A DNA stretch of 64,000 nt from DATASD01 sp035276765 (GCA_035276765.1 DATELH010000002.1:496001-560000); one strand, 5' to 3'; positions 17,699 through 27,089 are shown, counted from the first letter of the stretch. Program-made: numbers and translations. The notes: a model not told the origin generated them from the sequence alone.

Positions 17699-19126
17699 AT
17701 GAGTACTGTTCGCACACGTTTTGCCCCAAGCCCAACCGGCTATTTACATGTGGGCGGCATCCGCACCGCATTATTTGCCTGGTTAGTTGCACGTCAAAAC
17801 AACGGTAAATTTATTCTGCGGTTTGAAGATACCGATAAAAAACGGGAAGTGGAGGGAGCACGAGACCATCTCATTAAAAGCCTTCACGCACTTGGCCTTT
17901 CTTATGATGAGGGACCCGATATTGGCGGTCCGTTTGGCCCGTACGCGCAAAGTGAACGCTTAGAAAGTTACCAAAAATGGGCGCAAAAGCTAGTTGCCGC
18001 CGGTCGTGCCTACGCTGACCCCTACACACCCGAGGAAGTGCAGGCCTTCCGCGAGCAAGCCCAAAAAGAAAAGCGCCCGTTTTTGTACCGCAACCACCGG
18101 CCAGAAAATCCGCCAGTCTGGGACGGCACAAAGCCGCTTCGTCTCAAATCCGATCCAAAAGCCTATGCCTGGCACGATGAGGTCATGGGCGACCTAAGCA
18201 GTGGCCCTGAAGCAATTGACGACTTTATTTTAATGAAAAGTGATGGCTACCCCACGTACAATTTTGCCCACATTATTGATGATGCTGAAATGCAAATCAC
18301 GCACATTATCCGTGGCCAGGAATTTATCGCGAGTATGCCAAATTACCTTAATTTGTATGAGGCACTTAATGTTGAGCGGCCTAAGATCGCAACCGTGCCC
18401 CACATTTTAGGGCCCGACGGTAAGAAAAAACTGAGCAAACGTGACGGCGCCAAAGACGTACTGGATTACATTCGTGACGGCTTTTTGCCCGAAGCGCTCG
18501 TTAACTTCATCGCGTCGTTGGGCTGGAATGACGGCACTGAGCAGGAAATCTTTAGCCGCGAAGAGCTAATCAAAAAATTTAGTCTGGAGCGTGTTGGCCG
18601 CAGTGGTGCCAAGTTCGACGAAAACCGTTTGTTGTGGATGAACGGCCACTACATTCGCGAGACGTCACTTAATGAACTATACGAAAAAGTTGCCGGTTTT
18701 TGGGGTGACGAAGCGAGCGCCGCCAGCCACGACTACAAAAAGCAAGTACTCGGCCTGGTGCAAGAGCGCCTCAAGTTTTTCAAAGAACTGCCAAGCCTCA
18801 CCAACTTTTTCTTTACGGATTTGCCGGTGAACATGGAACTGGTCGAGAGCAATAAACAGCTTAAAAAGCTCGAACAGGGCGAGCTTAAAAACCTGCTCGA
18901 ACAGGCAAGGACGGCAATCGAAGCCAGCGATTTTACCACCGAAGATTTGACCAACACCTTAAATGGTCTGCTCGAAAAAACCGGGCAAAAACCGGGCGTG
19001 CTATTTAGCCTGATCCGTATTGCCACCACACAAGCACCGGCCAGCCCAGGCCTAGCGGAAACCCTGGCCGTCCTTGGCAAAGCAACCAGCTTGCGACGCA
19101 TCGGCAACATGCTCGAAGTACTATAA
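17699..19126 (+). CDS. gltX: Glutamyl-tRNA synthetase
   Basis: A 475-residue class Ib synthetase that charges tRNA-Glu, and often tRNA-Gln for later amidation. It has the HIGH-type motif in PSPTGYLHVGG near the N-terminus, the RFEDTDK motif, and KMSKS as KKLSKRDGA at about 241-249. The C-terminal helical anticodon-binding domain is complete. Length is normal for bacterial GluRS. The TATAAT box at 17685-17690 ends 8 nt before the ATG, giving a leader of only a few bases. A tRNA-Glu(CTC) gene lies in the same window at 29609-29685. Confidence 0.95.
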   Translation: MSTVRTRFAPSPTGYLHVGGIRTALFAWLVARQNNGKFILRFEDTDKKREVEGARDHLIKSLHALGLSYDEGPDIGGPFGPYAQSERLESYQKWAQKLVAAGRAYADPYTPEEVQAFREQAQKEKRPFLYRNHRPENPPVWDGTKPLRLKSDPKAYAWHDEVMGDLSSGPEAIDDFILMKSDGYPTYNFAHIIDDAEMQITHIIRGQEFIASMPNYLNLYEALNVERPKIATVPHILGPDGKKKLSKRDGAKDVLDYIRDGFLPEALVNFIASLGWNDGTEQEIFSREELIKKFSLERVGRSGAKFDENRLLWMNGHYIRETSLNELYEKVAGFWGDEASAASHDYKKQVLGLVQERLKFFKELPSLTNFFFTDLPVNMELVESNKQLKKLEQGELKNLLEQARTAIEASDFTTEDLTNTLNGLLEKTGQKPGVLFSLIRIATTQAPASPGLAETLAVLGKATSLRRIGNMLEVL

Positions 19127-19155
19127 ACCTTGTATATGCTGCTACAATAGTGCTT

Positions 19156-20376
19156 ATGATTGATGATTTTTCACCGCAGCGCGGCCAGGAGAACGACCAT
19201 TCTCTGCAAAATCAGCACCAAACAAACACGTCAACCAGCACTGGCAACGACTTCGGCGAAGCGCCAACGCTCGACGATAGCGAACTCAACAAACCAGCGC
19301 CGCCAGGCAAAAAGCGGCGGCTCCACTTTACGAAAAAACAATGGATAATTGTAGGGGTCATTGTGGGCGTGCTGGTGCTGGCTGGCGGCGGTTACTGGGC
19401 TTGGAAAACCGCGCACCCGGCGAACAATTCCGGCGTAGGCAAGGTGATAAAAGGCAAACAAAAGGAAGAGCCCAAGCCAACCACCACAGCATCGAACCTT
19501 ACCGGCCTGCAAGTCGACCCAAGCATCAACCAGCGGCCAGTTACTGGCGTGATGATCGAAAATAGCCCCGATGCACGGCCGCAATCTGGTCTTGAGCAAG
19601 CCGGTGTCGTGTTCGAGGCCGTGGCCGAAGGCGGCATCACTCGGTTCCTCGCGCTCTACCAGGACACACAGCCAGCTTATATTGGACCGGTACGTTCTGC
19701 GCGCCCGTACTACTTATTGTGGTTGCAGGGTTTTGATGGCTCGATCGCCCATGTTGGCGGCAGCCCCGAAGCCCTGAACGACATTAAATCCTGGGGCATC
19801 AAAGACCTCGACCAATTCGCCAACAGCGGCTCATACACGCGCATCAGCAGTCGTTACGCCCCGCACAACGTCTATACCAGCATAGCCAATCTAAACGCCA
19901 TCGAAGCCAAAAAGGGTTATGGCGCCAGCAAATACACCAGCCTCCCGCGCAAGATCGACCAGCCCAGCAAAACGCCCAACGCCCGCAGCATTGACTTTGC
20001 CATTTCGAGCTATTACTACAATTCGCACTTCGATTACGACACAGTCAATAACCGCTACGTCCGCAGCGAAGGTGGTGCCGAGCACAGCCAGATCGATCAA
20101 GCAGGCAACAAGTTCCAAATTACACCCAAGAGTGTTGTCGCGCTCGTTATGCCGCAAGGTATTGAGGCTGATGACCTGCACACGGCCTACAACACCATTG
20201 GCAGTGGTTCGATGTATGTGTTCCAAGATGGCATCGTACAACAGGGGACTTGGAGCAAATCCGGCGGGCCCAACCAGTTTAGTTTCACCGACGCCCACGG
20301 GCAGCCACTCAAGCTGGATGCCGGCCAAACCTGGATTACCGTATTGGGCTCGGCAGGCAGCGTAAGTTACAAATAG
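19156..20376 (+). CDS. DUF3048 (YerB-like) membrane-anchored protein
   Basis: A 406-residue protein with a polar, Asn/Gln-rich N-terminal tail, one transmembrane helix (about 62-82) and an extracytoplasmic DUF3048 region. Family-typical segments are RPVTGVMIENSPDARPQSGL, VFEAVAEGGITRF and IGPVRSARPYY. The best-known relative is Bacillus YerB, a lipoprotein of unknown role. The ATG at 19156 is chosen because TACAAT (19143-19148) ends 7 nt before it. A GTG two codons upstream would leave almost no spacing. Four bases separate its stop from the histidine kinase ATG. Confidence 0.8.
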   Translation: MIDDFSPQRGQENDHSLQNQHQTNTSTSTGNDFGEAPTLDDSELNKPAPPGKKRRLHFTKKQWIIVGVIVGVLVLAGGGYWAWKTAHPANNSGVGKVIKGKQKEEPKPTTTASNLTGLQVDPSINQRPVTGVMIENSPDARPQSGLEQAGVVFEAVAEGGITRFLALYQDTQPAYIGPVRSARPYYLLWLQGFDGSIAHVGGSPEALNDIKSWGIKDLDQFANSGSYTRISSRYAPHNVYTSIANLNAIEAKKGYGASKYTSLPRKIDQPSKTPNARSIDFAISSYYYNSHFDYDTVNNRYVRSEGGAEHSQIDQAGNKFQITPKSVVALVMPQGIEADDLHTAYNTIGSGSMYVFQDGIVQQGTWSKSGGPNQFSFTDAHGQPLKLDAGQTWITVLGSAGSVSYK

Positions 20377-20380
20377 ATAC

Positions 20381-21916
20381 ATGAACCATTTTCAAAAACT
20401 CACCAGCCAGTTCCGCCTCCACTTGTTCGCGGTCATTTTGATCGACAACCTCATTATTTTGGGCGATTGGTGGCTAGCCGAACACGTGCTCAAGCTAACT
20501 GGCTACGAGCTGATTGGCGCCGTGGCTATTGTGTCGTTGTTTGCATTGACGGTGCTGCCGTCGGTGAGCGCCCGATACCTCGTGCAGCCGACGCGCCTCA
20601 TTTGGCAAGCCATTTTGCACATCGCGCCCGACACAGCAAACACACCGGCGCCCGACCTCGGTAAAAACCACCTGGGCAAAGAGCTCATCACTAGCCTTGT
20701 CACGCATATTTACCAGCTGGCGGCCGTAGCCGAAAACGTTGACCGGCTTTCAAAACGTAAACAGGGTGAGCTCAGCGCCAACTTTATTGCCAACAACTTA
20801 CCGCTGCCGCTCATGGTACTCGACAAGGACGAAAACGTGTTGTTTGCCAACGATAAAATGCTGAAATACATCAAACGCGCTGCGCCCGATACGGTCGGGC
20901 AAAATATGTACTCGGTGCTCGACATGTCGTTTACCAGTCACCACACCTTCGACGAGTGGCTCACCCACGCCAAAGCCAACAAACCGGTCGACACTGAAAC
21001 CTGGGAGCGCGTGCGGCTCCATTTGCCCGACGAGAAAGAGGCACTGCAGTTTGACTTGGCAGCGTACTATAACAGCGACAACCCGCAAGGCTACCAGACG
21101 ATGCTGGTGTTTTTTGACCACACCGACCAATATTCGCAAGACGACCAAGCCGTGGGTTTTGTGGCGCTGGCCGTACACGAACTGCGCACGCCGCTCACGC
21201 TGCTGCGGGGCTATATTGAGGCTTTCGAGGAAGAGCTTTCGGGCAAGCTTGACCCCGAACTCACCGGGTTTATGTATAAAATGAACGCTGCTTCGCAACA
21301 GCTTTCCAGCTTTGTAAATAATATTTTGAATGTGGCGCGCATCGAGAACGACCAGCTTGAACTACAACTGCACGAAGAAAAGTGGCCGGATATCATTGGC
21401 GCTGCGGTGAGCGACATGTCGCTGCGCGCGCGGGTGCGTGGCATCCAGCTGGAAACAGATATTGCCAAAGATTTGCCGACGGTTGGCGTGGACCGCGTAA
21501 GCATTTACGAAGTCATCGCCAACCTCATCGACAATGCCATCAAGTACAGCGACGAGGGCAAGCGCATCGTCATCAAGGCACACCTTACGCAAGACGGGCT
21601 GGTCGAAACCACGGTGCAGGATTTCGGCGTCGGCGTGCCCACTAGCGCCATCCCCAATCTGTTCGACAAATTTTACCGCAACCACCGTAACCGTTCGCAA
21701 ATTGGCGGCACGGGCCTGGGACTGTACCTCGGCAAAGCCATTGTGAACGCCCACGGCGGACAAATTTGGGTCAAGTCGCAGGAAAGTGCCGGCAGCACCT
21801 TCGGCTTTACGGTGATTCCGTACGCCAAACTTGCCGACGAACGCAAAAACGGCAATAATGATATCACGCGAAACGCCCACGGCTGGATTAAAAACCATTC
21901 GCTTTACCGGAGATAA
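20381..21916 (+). CDS. Sensor histidine kinase (two TM helices, PAS-like, HisKA, HATPase_c)
   Basis: A 511-residue kinase. Two hydrophobic helices (about 13-35 and 43-65) are followed by a helical linker, a PAS-like domain (about 135-250) and the H-box VHELRTPLT with the phospho-acceptor His near 266. The ATPase domain has N-box EVIANLIDNAIKYS, G1 DFGVGVP, F-box LFDKFYR and G2 GTGLGLYLGK. There is essentially no extracytoplasmic loop, so the signal is probably membrane or cytoplasmic. It is cotranscribed with DUF3048 (4-nt gap) and the single-domain regulator downstream (6-nt gap). Confidence 0.9.
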   Translation: MNHFQKLTSQFRLHLFAVILIDNLIILGDWWLAEHVLKLTGYELIGAVAIVSLFALTVLPSVSARYLVQPTRLIWQAILHIAPDTANTPAPDLGKNHLGKELITSLVTHIYQLAAVAENVDRLSKRKQGELSANFIANNLPLPLMVLDKDENVLFANDKMLKYIKRAAPDTVGQNMYSVLDMSFTSHHTFDEWLTHAKANKPVDTETWERVRLHLPDEKEALQFDLAAYYNSDNPQGYQTMLVFFDHTDQYSQDDQAVGFVALAVHELRTPLTLLRGYIEAFEEELSGKLDPELTGFMYKMNAASQQLSSFVNNILNVARIENDQLELQLHEEKWPDIIGAAVSDMSLRARVRGIQLETDIAKDLPTVGVDRVSIYEVIANLIDNAIKYSDEGKRIVIKAHLTQDGLVETTVQDFGVGVPTSAIPNLFDKFYRNHRNRSQIGGTGLGLYLGKAIVNAHGGQIWVKSQESAGSTFGFTVIPYAKLADERKNGNNDITRNAHGWIKNHSLYRR

Positions 21917-21922
21917 ATAAAT

Positions 21923-22333
21923 ATGGACCAAAACACAACCCCACTCACTACCGACACGTCAGGCCGCAAGGTTTTGTGCATCGAAGACGAGCATTTTATT
22001 AGCGAGCTATATGTGCGTTCGCTGACGCGCGCCGGCTACGACGTTACCGTAGAAATCGACGGTAAAAAGGGTTTGGAGCTAGCTAAAACCGACCAGTTCG
22101 ACATTATTTTGCTCGACCTCATGATTCCCACGATCACCGGCATCGAAGTGCTGCGCCGCCTGCGCGGTCCAAAAGCCGAAACGTCCAACTTGCATGCCAA
22201 AATCATCATCACTACCAATCTGGAGCAGCGCGAGGACATCCGTGCCGACATCGAGCGCCAGGCCGACGGCTATATCGTGAAAGCCGAAATCACTCCACAC
22301 GAACTCGTCGAATTTTTGAACAAGATTAAGTAG
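21923..22333 (+). CDS. Single-domain response regulator
   Basis: A 136-residue receiver domain with a short N-terminal tail. It shows the acidic pair in CIEDEHFI, phospho-acceptor Asp65 in ILLDLMIP, the Thr switch in IIITTN and the Lys in YIVKAE. There is no output domain, so it acts as a CheY-like relay or through protein binding. It sits 6 nt after the kinase and is its likely partner. It resembles the receiver half of the regulator at 31645-33195, suggesting the two pairs are related. Confidence 0.9.
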   Translation: MDQNTTPLTTDTSGRKVLCIEDEHFISELYVRSLTRAGYDVTVEIDGKKGLELAKTDQFDIILLDLMIPTITGIEVLRRLRGPKAETSNLHAKIIITTNLEQREDIRADIERQADGYIVKAEITPHELVEFLNKIK

Positions 22334-22334
22334 G

Positions 22335-22976
22335 TTAACGGCCGAGCTCTAGCTCGTTGCCGGAACGGTCTTTGAAGATAAACGGGCTACGCAAGGCGGG
22401 GTTGTTGGTCGTCCGTTCCAAAAGCGCAAGCTCGCGGCGGTCAATAACAGCGCCCTTTAGGAAGAAAGTAGCGACTGAATCAAGCAAGCTGGGGGCGGGC
22501 GGTAAATCGAGCGGCTTTTGTGCGTCACTCAGGACGAGGCCGGCTGCGAACGCCTTAACGTGGTCGGCCACCGGTTGCCGCCAGTCAACAATACTGACCT
22601 CAGTTAACACCTTGGCGCCTACGAACCGTGCCGCACGTACTAGTTGCTCGCGGTTGGTGCTGTGCGCCGATTCCGAACTAATATCGTATGCAAAGTGGTA
22701 CATGGCACTCAAACCTTGGCCTTCATGAGTTGGCAGTTCGGTGTCGCGGCGCAGGCTCGGGCCGCTCAGCGTTGCCCGGGCAACTACCAAGAGCGGCGGC
22801 AACTTATCACCAGGCATAGGACGGCCGACGCAATCGGCAATTTCGGCCATCGCCGTTATGTCGGGGCGGATTTCGTCAATCCCGAGCTCGTTCGCCATGC
22901 TGTACGCCGCACCAGTGAGCGCCAAACCCACTGGGCCGCCAGCCTCGCCTCTCACCGCTAAAACGCTTTGTGCCAT
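22335..22976 (-). CDS. Hypothetical protein
   Basis: A 213-residue soluble protein without a family I recognise. The segments SIVDWRQPVADHVKAFAAGLVL and ATFFLKGAVIDRRELALLERTTNN look like ordered helices. No signal peptide is present. A TATAAT box at 22985-22990 ends 8 nt before the ATG. The start region is divergent from the umuD-like gene 60 bp away. The stop is one base from the convergent response-regulator stop. Confidence 0.6.
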   Translation of the reverse strand: MAQSVLAVRGEAGGPVGLALTGAAYSMANELGIDEIRPDITAMAEIADCVGRPMPGDKLPPLLVVARATLSGPSLRRDTELPTHEGQGLSAMYHFAYDISSESAHSTNREQLVRAARFVGAKVLTEVSIVDWRQPVADHVKAFAAGLVLSDAQKPLDLPPAPSLLDSVATFFLKGAVIDRRELALLERTTNNPALRSPFIFKDRSGNELELGR

Positions 22977-23035
22977 AGGTTTCTATTATATACTCGAACT
23001 GTTAAAAGGCAACGCTCACCGATATAATACAAACT

Positions 23036-23377
23036 ATGAGTGAGCATGAACCAGGCAGCGGCGTATCCATCCATGCCGGCTTTCCCAATCCGGCAGCCGA
23101 CAAAACGTTGACGAGCCTCGACCTCAACCAGTTGCTTGTGCGGCGAGCTACCAGCACTTTCTTGTTTCGAGTGCATGGCGCGAGCGGGGAAGCGTACGGC
23201 ATTTTTGATGGCGACCTCGCCATTGTTGACCGCGCGCTTGACCCGCGCAAAACCGACCTCGTAGTGTGGTGGGACGAGGACACGTTTCGGATTTCACGCT
23301 TTGACGCTTTGGGCAAAGACGCGGCGCCGTGGGGCGTCATCACCAGCACCGTTCGGCAATTACGGAAGGACACATAA
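23036..23377 (+). CDS. umuD: UmuD-like protein, short and lacking the catalytic lysine
   Basis: A 113-residue protein clearly related to UmuD: AGFPNPAAD corresponds to the cleavage site, followed by LDLNQLLVRRATSTF and IFDGDLAIVDRAL. The nucleophile position is kept (Ser50 in HGASG). At the position of the UmuD catalytic Lys (FTVKK) the sequence reads FRISR, so Lys is replaced by Ser. About 17-25 residues between that strand and the final GVITSTV strand are missing. E. coli UmuD is 139 residues. It may act uncleaved as a UmuC partner. TATAAT at 23023-23028 ends 7 nt before the ATG; umuC starts on the base after its stop. Confidence 0.8.
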   Translation: MSEHEPGSGVSIHAGFPNPAADKTLTSLDLNQLLVRRATSTFLFRVHGASGEAYGIFDGDLAIVDRALDPRKTDLVVWWDEDTFRISRFDALGKDAAPWGVITSTVRQLRKDT

Positions 23378-24691
23378 ATGGCGCACCCTGTTTTTGCCCT
23401 GATCGACTGCAATAACTTTTTTGTGAGTTCGGAACGTATTTTTCGACCCGACTTGGAGGGCAAGCCAGTAGTCGTCTTAAGCAGCAACGACGGCTGTGTG
23501 GTGGCACGCAGCAATGAAGCTAAGCAGCTCGGCATCCCCATGGGCGCACCGGCGTTCAAGTTTCGCGACATATTAGAACGGCAGCGCGTGGTGCAGTTCT
23601 CGGCCAACTTTGAGCTATACGGTAATATCTCACGGCGCATCACTGACGTGCTCATGGCCGTGACCCCGCACATTGAGGTGTACTCGGTCGATGAATCGTT
23701 TTTGGACTTGTCGGAGCTCGACATTCCGGATTACGCCGCTTGGGGCCGGGCTGTGCGTGAACGCATTTTGCGCGACGTGGGCGTGCCAGTGTCAATCGGC
23801 ATTGCACCTGCCAAGACGCTCGCCAAACTAGGTGCCGACCTCGCCAAAACCAGCGAAAACTACCAGGGCGTTATTGATCTAGTTACGCCCGGGCCAGCCA
23901 AAAAAGCAGCGTTGCTCAACGCCGTACCCCTCAAAGACGTCTGGGGTGTCGGCTGGCGGCTGGCGCCAAAACTGCGAGCCGAAGGCATTAGCAACGCCTT
24001 GGCGCTCAGTCGTCTGCGTCCGCAGCACGCACAGCAACTCATGGGTATCCGCGGGCGACAACTGGTAAGCGAACTGAACGGCACGAGCTGCTTCCCGCTG
24101 GAACGCGAAAAAGCCATTCGGCAATCGCTGGCACGGACACGCATGTTCGGCGAAGATACCAGCGCCTTTCATGTGCTCGAGGCTGCCATCGCCAGCCTGA
24201 GCGCGCAAGCCGCCACCCGGCTACGCGGCGAAAACCTACTGGCGCGACAGGCAGCATTCTTTTTAACCACCAGTCGCAACAAACCCGGCTACCGCAAGTG
24301 GATGGGCGAGGTCAGCTTTACCATGCCCACAAACGATACCGGGATTATCATCGCCAGTCTGCTGGAACGCGTCCGAGAAGTGTACAGTACGCAGCAATCG
24401 TACCACCGCGCCGGTGTGCTGCTGTTTGATTTTGTGGCAGCCGAGCATTTGCAAACCGACTTACTGGGCTTCGTCGATACGCCGGCGCACAGCCGCAGCT
24501 TGGCGCGCATGCAGGCCGTAGACAGTATCAACAAACGGTTCGGCAAAAACCGTGTCCATTACGCCGCCGAAGATCTCAGCAAAGCTTGGGAGCCCAAACG
24601 CAAATCCCGCTCGCCACGCTATGTGTCGCATTGGGACGAGCTGCCGGTAGCCATTGTGAGCCTGAAACAGAAAAGGGAATTCCATGGTTAG
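23378..24691 (+). CDS. umuC: Y-family DNA polymerase, UmuC-like (Pol V catalytic subunit)
   Basis: A 437-residue translesion polymerase. The N-terminal palm motif LIDCNNFFVSSER has the first catalytic Asp near residue 10, and SVDESFLDLS holds the second Asp-Glu pair. Also seen are VLSSNDGCVVARSNEAK and VSIGIAPAKTLAKLGADLAK, then the helix-hairpin-helix, the little-finger domain and the UmuC-type C-terminal tail. All polymerase motifs look intact. It directly abuts the umuD-like gene and overlaps the next gene by 8 nt, forming one operon. A DNA-damage role follows from the family. Confidence 0.93.
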   Translation: MAHPVFALIDCNNFFVSSERIFRPDLEGKPVVVLSSNDGCVVARSNEAKQLGIPMGAPAFKFRDILERQRVVQFSANFELYGNISRRITDVLMAVTPHIEVYSVDESFLDLSELDIPDYAAWGRAVRERILRDVGVPVSIGIAPAKTLAKLGADLAKTSENYQGVIDLVTPGPAKKAALLNAVPLKDVWGVGWRLAPKLRAEGISNALALSRLRPQHAQQLMGIRGRQLVSELNGTSCFPLEREKAIRQSLARTRMFGEDTSAFHVLEAAIASLSAQAATRLRGENLLARQAAFFLTTSRNKPGYRKWMGEVSFTMPTNDTGIIIASLLERVREVYSTQQSYHRAGVLLFDFVAAEHLQTDLLGFVDTPAHSRSLARMQAVDSINKRFGKNRVHYAAEDLSKAWEPKRKSRSPRYVSHWDELPVAIVSLKQKREFHG

Positions 24692-25307
24692 CCCTAGGCT
24701 TCTCACAAAATACCCGCTCATTTCCGACCAAGTCAGCCAGGGCGAGCTCGCCGTCATTTTACGCGAGCTGGAACGAACGCTTACACAGCGGGTCGACGGT
24801 GCCGTGGTGGAGTTTGGCTGTTACATCGGCACCACCAGCCTGTTTATTCGACGCGTGCTCGACCATTACGGCGAGTCTGGCGCGAGAGCTTTTCATGTGT
24901 ACGATTCGTTCGAGGGCTTGCCGCCCAAAGCCAGCGCCGACCAAAACGCAGCGGGCGTTGATTTTAAGGCTGGCGAATTGCTGGTCAGCAAAAAGCAGTT
25001 TTTGCATGAATTTCAGCGCGCCAAGCTCGTGGCGCCCATCGCGCACAAGGCTTGGTTCGATCAACTGGCGCCACGCGACATACCGGCGCCCATCGCGTTC
25101 GCGTTTTTGGATGGTGACTTTTATGAATCCATCCTCACCTCGCTACAACTGGTGTGGCCCAAGCTGGCCGACAACGCTACGGTGCTGGTGCATGATTACA
25201 AGCGCGAGACGCTGCCCGGCGTTGAGCGCGCCGTACACCAATTCCTTGACAACAAGCCGTACACCTTGCATTACGAGCAAAACATCGCTATTCTTAAAAA
25301 TTCATAG
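24684..25307 (+). CDS. Class I SAM-dependent methyltransferase (TylF/macrocin O-methyltransferase-like)
   Basis: A 207-residue protein. VVEFGCYIGTTSLFI at about 34-48 is the SAM-binding motif I, DSFEGLPP the acidic loop, and FAFLDGDFYESILTSLQ with VHDYKRETLPGV the metal/catalytic region of the TylF/MycF or Methyltransf_24 group. Members methylate sugars or other hydroxylated small molecules. The actual substrate is unknown. Its start overlaps the umuC stop by 8 nt. Confidence 0.8.
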   Translation: MVSPRLLTKYPLISDQVSQGELAVILRELERTLTQRVDGAVVEFGCYIGTTSLFIRRVLDHYGESGARAFHVYDSFEGLPPKASADQNAAGVDFKAGELLVSKKQFLHEFQRAKLVAPIAHKAWFDQLAPRDIPAPIAFAFLDGDFYESILTSLQLVWPKLADNATVLVHDYKRETLPGVERAVHQFLDNKPYTLHYEQNIAILKNS

Positions 25308-25317
25308 CTATTTCACC

Positions 25318-25854
25318 ATGACAAACCCCGAACAGCAAGCCAACCAACCTTTTGAAGATATATACCAAGCGTGTTTCACCGCTGGATTTTACCGAGCCAT
25401 GCGCGTCACTCATAATTTTCATGATGCCGAGGACGCCGCACAGGAAGACACGCTCGCCCTGTGGAACAAACAACAAACCGACCCTCAGGTAGTGGAATCG
25501 GCACGGGCCTACACGGCCACCGTAGCCTACTATAAGGCCATCGACATCCTACGCAGGCGACGGATGCAATATTACGAACCCGACACGCTCATCGAAATGG
25601 CCGGCGACGCAAATAACTACACCGAGCAGGAATTTGACACCTTGCAAGCGCTCTACAGCCTTGCCGACGCCTTAACCTGGCTTCGCGATTCATCTCGATC
25701 CGACAATGTCATCAAAATTGTCGGCCTCACAGCCGAGGGCAGAAATGCTGTCGAGATTAGCAAAATATTGGGCATCGAAGCGGATACGGTGCGTTCACAC
25801 CTGAGGCGTAGCCGAGTGAAACTTTGGCAATACTTGCAGGAGCACGAGTTATGA
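25318..25854 (+). CDS. RNA polymerase sigma factor, ECF type (sigma2-sigma4)
   Basis: A 178-residue protein. Region 2 is recognisable as THNFHDAEDAAQEDTLALW and ARAYTATVAYYKAIDILRRRR (about 40-85). Region 4 is a helix-turn-helix, GRNAVEISKILGIEADTVRSHLRRSRVKLWQ, near the C-terminus. Size and two-domain layout fit an alternative sigma factor. No anti-sigma gene is adjacent. It lies 10 nt after the methyltransferase and overlaps rlmH by 4 nt (ATGA), so it may be expressed with the umuDC transcript. Confidence 0.8.
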   Translation: MTNPEQQANQPFEDIYQACFTAGFYRAMRVTHNFHDAEDAAQEDTLALWNKQQTDPQVVESARAYTATVAYYKAIDILRRRRMQYYEPDTLIEMAGDANNYTEQEFDTLQALYSLADALTWLRDSSRSDNVIKIVGLTAEGRNAVEISKILGIEADTVRSHLRRSRVKLWQYLQEHEL

Positions 25855-26279
25855 AACTACACCTCATAACCATTGGCGAACCCAAACTTGCTTACGCCCG
25901 CGCTGGGTGGGAGGAATATTGCAAGCGGCTTGGGCGCTTTCAAAGCGTTCGTATTACGCATATCGCCGACAAGCAGAACGACGCGGACCACATTTTGCAA
26001 GCCGCCGGTACGGCATACAAAGTGGCGCTCGTGATCGATGGAACACAGCTCAGCAGCCCCGGCCTCGCGCGGTTTTTAGAAAAACGCGCCCAAGACGGCC
26101 GCGAACTCTGCTTTATGGTTGGCGGCCCCGAAGGCTTGCCGCAAGCCGTCATCGACAAAGCCGACTACGCCTGGAGCCTTTCCCAACTTACTTTTCCGCA
26201 CGACCTGGCCATGGTCGTGCTAGCAGAGGCGCTGTACCGCGCCAGCACCATCGCCGCCGGTCATCCGTACCACAAATAA
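25851..26279 (+). CDS. rlmH: 23S rRNA (pseudouridine1915-N3)-methyltransferase
   Basis: A 142-residue SPOUT-fold methyltransferase that modifies helix 69 of 23S rRNA. The knot motifs are FMVGGPEGLP and the C-terminal LSQLTFPHDLAMVVLAEALYRAS ending GHPYHK, which is diagnostic of RlmH. The N-terminus KLHLITIGEPK matches the family, so the ATG at 25851 is chosen. It is slightly shorter than typical (about 155). The gene overlaps the sigma factor stop by 4 nt, and its own stop abuts the stop of the convergent DUF1295 gene. Confidence 0.93.
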   Translation: MKLHLITIGEPKLAYARAGWEEYCKRLGRFQSVRITHIADKQNDADHILQAAGTAYKVALVIDGTQLSSPGLARFLEKRAQDGRELCFMVGGPEGLPQAVIDKADYAWSLSQLTFPHDLAMVVLAEALYRASTIAAGHPYHK

Positions 26280-27050
26280 TTACCGCCGAGGTAAGGGAAT
26301 GAGCAATCGCGTCCGCGCTTTGTAGGCCTTATAGCCAGGATTTTTACCCCAGCGTTTGTTGGCGGCCTTTTCGAGAGGCGGCACGCCGCTCACAAACAAA
26401 AGCAATCCAGCGACAAGCAGCGGGCTGGCGAGCGCCATTAGCGCATAGGGGAGGGAAAGCGCCGTTACACAAGCCACATACACACCAAGCCAAACCATAA
26501 TCTCGCCAAAGTAATTTGGGTGGCGCGCCCAGTGCCATAAGCCACGGTCTACCCATGCGCCTTTGTTTTTAGTGTCCAGCATGAACCGAAATTTTTGCAC
26601 GTCAGCAACACCTTCGACAACAAAGCCGACCGCCCACACGGCCACACCAACGGTAAGCCAAAGCGTCGATGGCCGACGTAAACTATGCAAAGCAAGCACG
26701 GTCGGCAGCGAGACCACCCAAACCACCAGCGCCCGCACAAGCCAAAAACGCCCAAAAGCGACGAACCTATGCCTAATATTGTCGAGCCGCTTGTCATTGC
26801 CAAAGGTCCGCACGCGAACGAGCAAATAGGTGCCAAGCCGCTCCGCCCATACAACCGTAAGCGCGCCAAGCACCAGCTTTGGCATGGTAATTTGCGATGT
26901 CGTCATACCGGCTACCAAAACCAGCGCTACAAAAGTGAGCGCATACGAAACATCGGTCAACTTGTCGGTCTTTTGGTAATAGGCAACCACAAACAGCACA
27001 AGGTTGATGGCGAGCGCCACGCCCAGTAACATCAGCAAAAACGGAGCCAT
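26280..27050 (-). CDS. DUF1295 family membrane protein (steroid 5-alpha-reductase-like fold)
   Basis: A 256-residue polytopic protein with about six or seven helices. The C-terminal half carries the family pattern GLWHWARHPNYFGEIMVWLGVY and ends near NPGYKAYKARTRLLIPLPR. DUF1295 proteins share the isoprenylcysteine methyltransferase / 5-alpha-reductase fold. The bacterial function is not established. TATACT at 27057-27062 ends 6 nt before the ATG, a leaderless-type arrangement. Confidence 0.82.
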   Translation of the reverse strand: MAPFLLMLLGVALAINLVLFVVAYYQKTDKLTDVSYALTFVALVLVAGMTTSQITMPKLVLGALTVVWAERLGTYLLVRVRTFGNDKRLDNIRHRFVAFGRFWLVRALVVWVVSLPTVLALHSLRRPSTLWLTVGVAVWAVGFVVEGVADVQKFRFMLDTKNKGAWVDRGLWHWARHPNYFGEIMVWLGVYVACVTALSLPYALMALASPLLVAGLLLFVSGVPPLEKAANKRWGKNPGYKAYKARTRLLIPLPRR

Positions 27051-27089
27051 GCCTTTAGTATAGCAAGCATGTCCGGAGGCGTAGCAGCC

